The notes under the pieces: model-generated
Seen by the model: only the letters and a program-made list of their open reading frames with translations
What the model was told of the DNA's origin: nothing
Database searches by the model: none
Position numbers and translations under genes: made by a program
Source: Anisus vortex
Lineage: Eukaryota > Mollusca > Gastropoda > Planorbidae
Reading direction: 5' to 3'
Assembly: GCA_949126835.1 (NCBI GenBank)
Contig: OX421497.1
Span: 4,271,024 to 4,335,023, forward strand
Length of the DNA: 64,000 nt
Part shown: positions 58,305 through 64,000 of the stretch, piece after piece
Numbering within the stretch: the stretch's first letter is position 1
Layout of the letters: every line of letters starts with the position of its first letter

Positions 58305-58460
58305 ACATGGAATGGGTTGCCTGAACAAACCAGGAAAACCAGTAACTTAACATCCTTTAAAACACTAATAAAAATGCAAGACTAGACTCGGACCACGGAT
58401 GAGCGTAGGACGCAATAATCTTCTCTATAGAAGGAGCGTCTGTAATGTATAAGATAAGAT
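58305..58460 (+). mobile_element. LINE-J 3' fragment inserted into another LINE
   Basis: GGACATGGAATGGGTTGCCT through ATAAGATAAGAT is a 5'-truncated copy of the LINE-J 3' end. It splits the minus-strand RT frame of 57185-58670. Confidence 0.85.
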
Positions 58461-58977
58461 GCAGCCTTGTCTAAAGCCCGTTTTGATCTTGAATAAAGTG
58501 GTGTCCCGTCACCCGTCATCTGTTCAGTCATAATACAACTTTCCGAGCCGTCGTACACGCATTTCTGCGGAATGGTTCAGGCTACCTTCCATAGCGTTTC
58601 TCGGTGTACAAAATCAAATGCCTTGATGAAGTCAATGAAGTTGATGGAAAGGCGTTGTTTGAATAAACACGATTAGGCCTATAAGCTAATTATTATGAGT
58701 CACTATTAGTTGTAATTGATTTAGAATCTCGGACTAAACTATTTTCACTAATGGCGTTATTTAATATATATTTTTGTCACTTCTTCTGGTTTTTTAGAAT
58801 AATTAATTAAAAGCACTCGAAATAATTTTTGTCAAAAGATTTTTCTAGTTTTCACACACAGGAACAAAAAAGTTTGCCTGTCTTAATTAGGTCATTCAAA
58901 AATCTCCTTTTGCTATTGTGTAACTGTTCAAATTTCTCTGATAAAAAATAAAGGCTTTGTAGAACACTGAAAAAAAA

Positions 58978-59250
58978 AAAGTAAAGTATCCCGTCGGACA
59001 AAACGGACCCATAAAGCAGCGTTCATCATGGCAGTCAGGCCTATTGTGGCCACGGCATACTAGGTGATGTTGTGGCCAGTACAATACACAGCCGCCTTTA
59101 CTTTACCCCAACTAAGGTCGGGTAGGGCCTACACAAATCAGAGCTGGGTAGACTCTGGGACACCTCCAGTCCAGGTAAAAAAAAATCCTAGCCTTCACAA
59201 GGATTAAAAACCATATGGACTTTCGGCACGCCAGTCGAACGGCCACCGCG
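58978..59250 (-). mobile_element. SINE-A copy 15
   Basis: AAAGTATCCCGTCGGACAAA, GTGGCCACGGCATACTAGG, ATCAGAGCTGGGTAGACTCT and CGAACGGCCACCGCG. Compared with other copies it carries a small insertion making TAGGGCCTA near 59123. Confidence 0.85.
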
Positions 59251-59724
59251 CCCCCGAACACTGAATACGCGATTTTTAAATCTTCATACTGGGTTATTTA
59301 AAATGTGAAACCTTGTCACCCCAATTAGAGCAGCCACCCTTTGTGCCTATTCTTTTCTTTCTAAAATGTTCCCTAGTTCCCTGCGTAAAGATCTACTTTT
59401 GCAGCGAATTATTTGGCATGGGCTACTCTGGTGCATGGTGTAGGCCTACTACTTTCTTTCCATATTGCCATATTGGAGGATATTGGCCTATGATTGCCCA
59501 AAAATGTCAATCTTTCGCTACAATATATCAGCTTGAATGATATTTAGCTTTTTTATTTTGATAACTTTTTTTTTTTTTTTTAACTAAGTTCCTTCAAAAT
59601 GACGCTACTTTTTTAAAGCTATTCCCCCCCCCCCTCCCCCCGGTCCGTCTAACTACGCCACTGCACTGCAAAACAAAATGTTACAGATTTCTTTTTATAG
59701 TTCAGTGTCACTGTCAGCTTCACT

Positions 59725-59840
59725 GAGCTATATATACATGGAGTGCTCAAGCAATTAAAATAGAGAAGAAAAAATGGGAGAAAATGCGGACTTGTTAATA
59801 TAGATAGGTGCACCCTGTCCTGAACTATATATACATAAAA
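59725..59840 (+). repeat. Partial copy of the CACTGAGCTAT MITE
   Basis: CACTGAGCTATATATACATG and GAGTGCTCAA match the left end of 18836-19130. CTGAACTATATATACAT near 59820 may be the other end. Confidence 0.45.
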
Positions 59841-60047
59841 TTACATAAAATTTGAAAACTTTTTGTAATTGCGTCATTGTAATTTGATAAAAATTAACTA
59901 TTTTATATAGTCTTTACATATACTCTCTTACTCTTATACTAGTGTTGTGTTAATTTAAATAAGTACCGGCTTCATTTTTTTGTCAAGTAGGCTACAAAGA
60001 TGAAATGGTTGCATTATTATTAGTGCTTTAAATGATGTTAATTAGTT

Positions 60048-60225
60048 ACTGGTTTTCCTAGTAATTGTTCAGGCAACCCATTTCATGCACATGCACGGAT
60101 GCCACTCGAGAAGAAAGAGTACTTATATAAATGCATTTGCTCTCGCATAAGCCTTATGGGCATAGGCCTATAAGGAAGATGCATGTTTTAAAATTGTCCT
60201 TATGTTTATCTGTGCACGAGTTAGC
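60048..60225 (-). mobile_element. LINE-J 3' fragment, decayed
   Basis: Reverse orientation: ACTGGTTTTCCTAGTAATTG, CAGGCAACCCATTTCATGC and TCTCGCATAAG match the family. An extra block containing TAGGCCTA (60163) interrupts the match. Confidence 0.65.
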
Positions 60226-60229
60226 CAAC

Positions 60230-63060
60230 AGTAAATAAAAAACGATTTTGTTCTTAAATTTATTAATTAAAAATTGATGTAAACAATTTAATTATAGATC
60301 AAATTAAATTACATTTCACATTGCTAGGCTAAATTTCAAAAAAAAGGATTTGTCACTATATCATTATATAATACCGTATAGTAAGTACGCGTGTTGTCAG
60401 ATGAGGAATAAACAAGGTGAGCATGTTATTATTATGTAGGCCTACGAGATTGCACTGTGGTATGAAAGGGGAAGTGCAGAGAGTATGAAAGTGATATAGC
60501 AACGATGAATTCTAAATATAGGCCTACTGGAGTTGGTTCTGTGACTGCACATGAACAAGTCGTTTATGCTATCAGTCCTCGTCCAAGTTGAAAGTGTAAT
60601 ACGACCAGTATCAGTTAAGAACAGAGTGTATTGTTGTAATGGACCATTGCACCCTATGTTATAGTGACTAAGACTAAGGATTAATGATTAAAGAAGCTAC
60701 ATATTGTATTGAGGAGCCTTAATTCGTTCGTGTCACTTCATGAATTAAACGTGTGTCTTAGTCCTGTGACAAGATTAAAAAAAAAAATTTTGATGTTAAA
60801 AAAATATATTTCTTTGTAAATATTTTTACAAAATTTTAGTTTTGTGAAAAAAAAGGCAGGGGCAGGGGGTGCACATCGATGGAGTTGAAAAAGATGGGGA
60901 GGGGCACAAAAGAGGTCACAGAGACCTTTTTAATTTTATTATAACTTGGCTTTTCTGGGTTTCTTTTTAAGAGCTGAACTTGGCTTTTCTACTTTTCTGA
61001 AATTTTGGAACGGGGTATCACTGTTCAAGTTCAATTTCAAAGGCAAAATCGAACCTCGACTAAAACCGACGACGAATTTATGTTTTAACGAGGAAAATAT
61101 AATAATAATATGTAAACACTATACATAGGCTACATGAATTCATGCCTATGAATATTGGCAATTAATATAAGTGAGTGTAAGAAATGTAGCACAAATCATT
61201 ATTTTACAAATAATACAAAGACAAAGATTACTTGTTTATCATAATAATCATAATCATAGGTTTATGTTTATAAATTAGTTCTAAAGATTAGTCTTGATTA
61301 GAGTTTAGTTTAGACCTAGGCTAGGCCTAGACTAGAGATCTAGTAGTAGGCTTAGGCTTAGCCTACCAGTAGTTACCAGTAACTAGTTAGAAGTCGGTCG
61401 TAGTTAGGGTAGTAGCGTTACTACGTACCTTTTATGAGTTATCATGTTATGTGTTATGTTTTATGAGTCACTTATATTTATTAAATGCCTTTTATAAATA
61501 TTATCTTAGTTATATTAAATAATATTATTAAGTAGGCCTATTTAAGTAGTCCTAAGTCTAGGCCTATCTTACTATCTATATTCTATCTCTAGACTCTAGA
61601 ACTTAGAAGGAACGTCTGTAAGAATACTTAGTATACTTAGGTACTTCGATAAAACTACTTCCGCCGATTTTTTTTGTTTACCGAAAAACTTAAAAAGTTG
61701 AATCGATAATTTTTTCAAGTCGTCTGCTATTTTCTGAATATTCACTTTTGTGCATAATTTTGATCAATAAATTTGCTTTGTTTTCATCTGTGATATATTG
61801 AATATCATAAATTTACTTATTTCCATACTTGTGAAATATTTGTATTTCTTGAAAAAAATCGGTAAGTTGAAAAATTTGCAGCTTTTTTACTATTGATATC
61901 TTCAAAATTTAGTCAAGATATTCGTTTTTAGCATGATAAAATACCCCTAGAAGCCAATTTTCATAAAAATCTGATGGATCAGAAGTTGTTTTTTTAATTC
62001 TAGAAGTTTATATGTAACATATAGCAATAAATGGTTTCGGTTAAAATTTTGATATTTATATTTCTTGCAACATAATTTAATTATAATTTTTCAATTTAGT
62101 ATGTATAAATATATTAGCTGATGTCAATTTCAATATTTTTTATTGGTTCAGATTTTAGATAATAATATTATAAAATTTGTAAATGAAATCTATTTTTAGA
62201 AAATGCATTCTTTTTTTTGTAGGTCAAATCTATTTTTAGAACATTTCCGGGAATTACATGTGCTGTTTCTTTAAAAGTAAGATTTTTTTTTACTAGCATG
62301 TACGAACAATTAAAGTATTTAATTCATTTATGGAAATAAAAAATCAGAATTCTAATGGCCTGATATAGTATTGTAATGCTATACTATATCATATGACACA
62401 ATAAGAACTTATTTTAGGCCTAACTTAAAATATTTTGGCGGTATAAATATAGGCCTACTATATATAGCCACTACATAGGCCTAGCCTATATTTTGTAAAA
62501 ATGGCTAAAATGGGGAGGGGGGTAGCCAATAATGCAAGGCAGGGGAAGGTATGAGTATGAGGGAAGAATTGTAAGGGGTATAGCAATACGGGTGAGGGTG
62601 CAAATGGTAAAATCAAACAATTTATGAAGTAGTGCAGTTTCACCTTACATATTTATTCACATTTGAAATTTAAAAATTGATAAATATATAGTATAGTATA
62701 TAGGGTTTGAAAATCTCAGTTTTTATTTATTTGAGGCAGACATTGTGTTAGTGTGATTGGAAAAGGGGGTGAGGGGAATTATGGAGGTTTAATAAAATTA
62801 GTTTTGCACTAGTAGACATATAATTATAATACTATCATCAACATTTTAATCCAGCAGCCAACTGGGCACTTGCCCTTCGGCCTGAGGCTATGGTGAAGAA
62901 ATTACAGACTGTTTGTAGCTTTTTGTAGTTTGAATATAAACTATCATCATTCAAATTTTTTCAAAAATATGTTGCACATATATTTTTAAATGATTAAGCC
63001 CATATGATTTATGTGTCATGAATATTAAATATAAAATATTAATAAGTAGAATTTTTTTTT
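60230..63060. other. A+T-rich flank of the coiled-coil ORF
   Basis: No gene recognised. It holds ten TAGGCCTA palindromes and a SINE-B-like tail (GAAGGAACGTCTGTAAG) near 61606. A T-rich tract with a TTCTTAG acceptor-like end at 63050-63066 precedes the ORF. Confidence 0.5.
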
Positions 63061-63073
63061 TCTTAGATTCTAC

Positions 63074-64000
63074 ATGGCTTCATTCAATCAGCTACTAGAA
63101 AAATATGAATGGGATGTAGCTCAAAATATTGAAATCAAGAATGGACACATAATGTATCTTTTTGTAAAAAATGAATGTAATAAAAAGATAGTCTCCAACA
63201 TTTTGTTTAATTACATAGCCATTAAAGAGAAAGGCTCAAAATCTGAAAAAAATATTTTTTCAAACCTTAAATCTTTACAAAAAAAATGTAATTCATTAAG
63301 AAAAGATATTAATTTTTATTTGCCCAAAATTGAAAATGTACTACAGCAAAAATTTGTTATGGAATCTGTGAAAAGCAGAAATATTATAGCTAGGCCTATA
63401 GAAGACCCCTGTACATTACCCCTCAAATATAGGAAACTAAGCAACAAAGAAAATAATATTTGTTATACTACTGAAGAACAAACTGACCAAAATAAATGTG
63501 TTAAAAAAATTCAAGATTTAAAAATGAAATTAAAAGAAAATAAAAAAGAAATAAATGATTTAAAAATAAACTTCATTGTAAAAAAAACAAATCAGCAACT
63601 AAAAAGACACTGTGCTGTGATAAAAAGGTACAAGTCAGAGAGAAGTACTTTAAGATGTGAAAAAAATATAATTTTAAATGAAAAGAATAGACTCATGGAA
63701 GAAAACCAAAATTTGCTCAAAAATATTAATGAAATAAATGAATCATTTTTTAAAGAAAAAAAAAATTTGAAAAAAGAAATAAAAAGCCTCCTTAAAGTCC
63801 AGCTGAAGCAAGCAAATGAAATCAAGAAGGTCAAAGCAGAATCAGAGCGTCTGAAAGAGAAATTGGCTGGCACAAATATAGGCATACAAGCTATAGATAC
63901 TACAGATAACTGCAAGCTGCCAAAGCAATATGATTCCCATACTCGTAAATGCCTTTACTTTGCATTAGAAAACCAAGTGCCCGTAGAGCGAGCAGGAATC
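63074..64000 (+). CDS. 5' part of a coiled-coil protein ORF, open at the window edge
   Basis: A single open frame of 309 codons starts at ATG 63074, just after a T-rich tract and TTCTTAG (a possible 3' splice site), and has no stop before the end of the window. The product is very rich in Lys, Asn, Glu and Ile. Residues about 140-270 show heptad-like spacing (for example LKMKLKENKKEINDLKI), so a long coiled coil is likely. The last residues switch to a different, less charged composition (YDSHTRKCLYFALENQVPVE), which looks like the start of a globular domain. I recognise a loose resemblance to large uncharacterised marine-invertebrate proteins that may derive from transposons, but cannot name the family. 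A TAGGCCTA palindrome falls in frame at 63391. Whether this is a host gene or element-derived is open. Confidence 0.6.
   Translation, partial: MASFNQLLEKYEWDVAQNIEIKNGHIMYLFVKNECNKKIVSNILFNYIAIKEKGSKSEKNIFSNLKSLQKKCNSLRKDINFYLPKIENVLQQKFVMESVKSRNIIARPIEDPCTLPLKYRKLSNKENNICYTTEEQTDQNKCVKKIQDLKMKLKENKKEINDLKINFIVKKTNQQLKRHCAVIKRYKSERSTLRCEKNIILNEKNRLMEENQNLLKNINEINESFFKEKKNLKKEIKSLLKVQLKQANEIKKVKAESERLKEKLAGTNIGIQAIDTTDNCKLPKQYDSHTRKCLYFALENQVPVERAGI

Larger units (their letters stand above)
57185..58670 (-). mobile_element. Decayed RTE-like LINE with two nested insertions
   Basis: On the minus strand, in order: NFIDFIKAFDFVHRETLWK; RQGC, broken by the LINE-J piece 58305-58460; SPMLFLLAIDFVCRHSIDFL; LADLDFADDIALLGQTQHAL (palm FADD); CLRRILRITYRVRVTNEEVY; then, after the SINE-B at 57355-57560, the C-terminal NWDEINAFTAAVTDRAHWRT. 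Frameshifts and stops make it dead. Confidence 0.85.

Overview
This is eukaryotic, intron-rich, A+T-rich DNA crowded with transposable elements. The gene content (an SLC16-type transporter, a TMEM9 orthologue, a METTL27-like methyltransferase and a secreted trypsin-like protein), short exons in long introns, and the retroposon mix fit a lophotrochozoan, most likely a gastropod mollusc. That assignment is inference. There is no operon, CRISPR array, rRNA gene or convincing tRNA gene.

Layout: (1) 2084-17207, + strand: a complete eight-exon MCT/SLC16-family gene. Its introns hold hAT-type elements (3136-4382 and 7191-8117), tRNA-derived SINEs and a complete, very young non-autonomous LTR retrotransposon (9255-14201) with a tRNA-Pro-type primer binding site. 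A decayed copy of the last exon lies just downstream. (2) 31461-21404, - strand: a complete five-exon TMEM9-family gene. (3) 32.5-37 kb: retroposon fragments, a TG-rich minisatellite and an 18-copy, 45-bp tandem array. (4) 38021-43847, + strand: a METTL27-like gene whose last intron is filled with LINE, SINE and MITE sequence, followed by an ~800-bp polypurine tract. (5) 48625-47576, - strand: a two-exon secreted protein with trypsin-like catalytic motifs. Its start codon lies in the first unit of an 11-copy, 44-bp array. (6) 49-60 kb: LINE, SINE and hAT graveyard. (7) 63074-64000, + strand: the 5' part of a Lys/Asn/Glu-rich coiled-coil ORF that runs off the window.

The four genes do not form an obvious pathway. 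The most distinctive signals are a large excess of the palindrome TAGGCCTA (29 exact copies found by eye), the array that repeats a start codon upstream of the secreted protein, the LTR element with its matching ends, TSD and PBS, and a 3' tail shared between a SINE family and a LINE family. Splice structures were derived by hand from GT/AG sites, phase and family similarity. Each multi-exon model closes in frame, but none has transcript support here.
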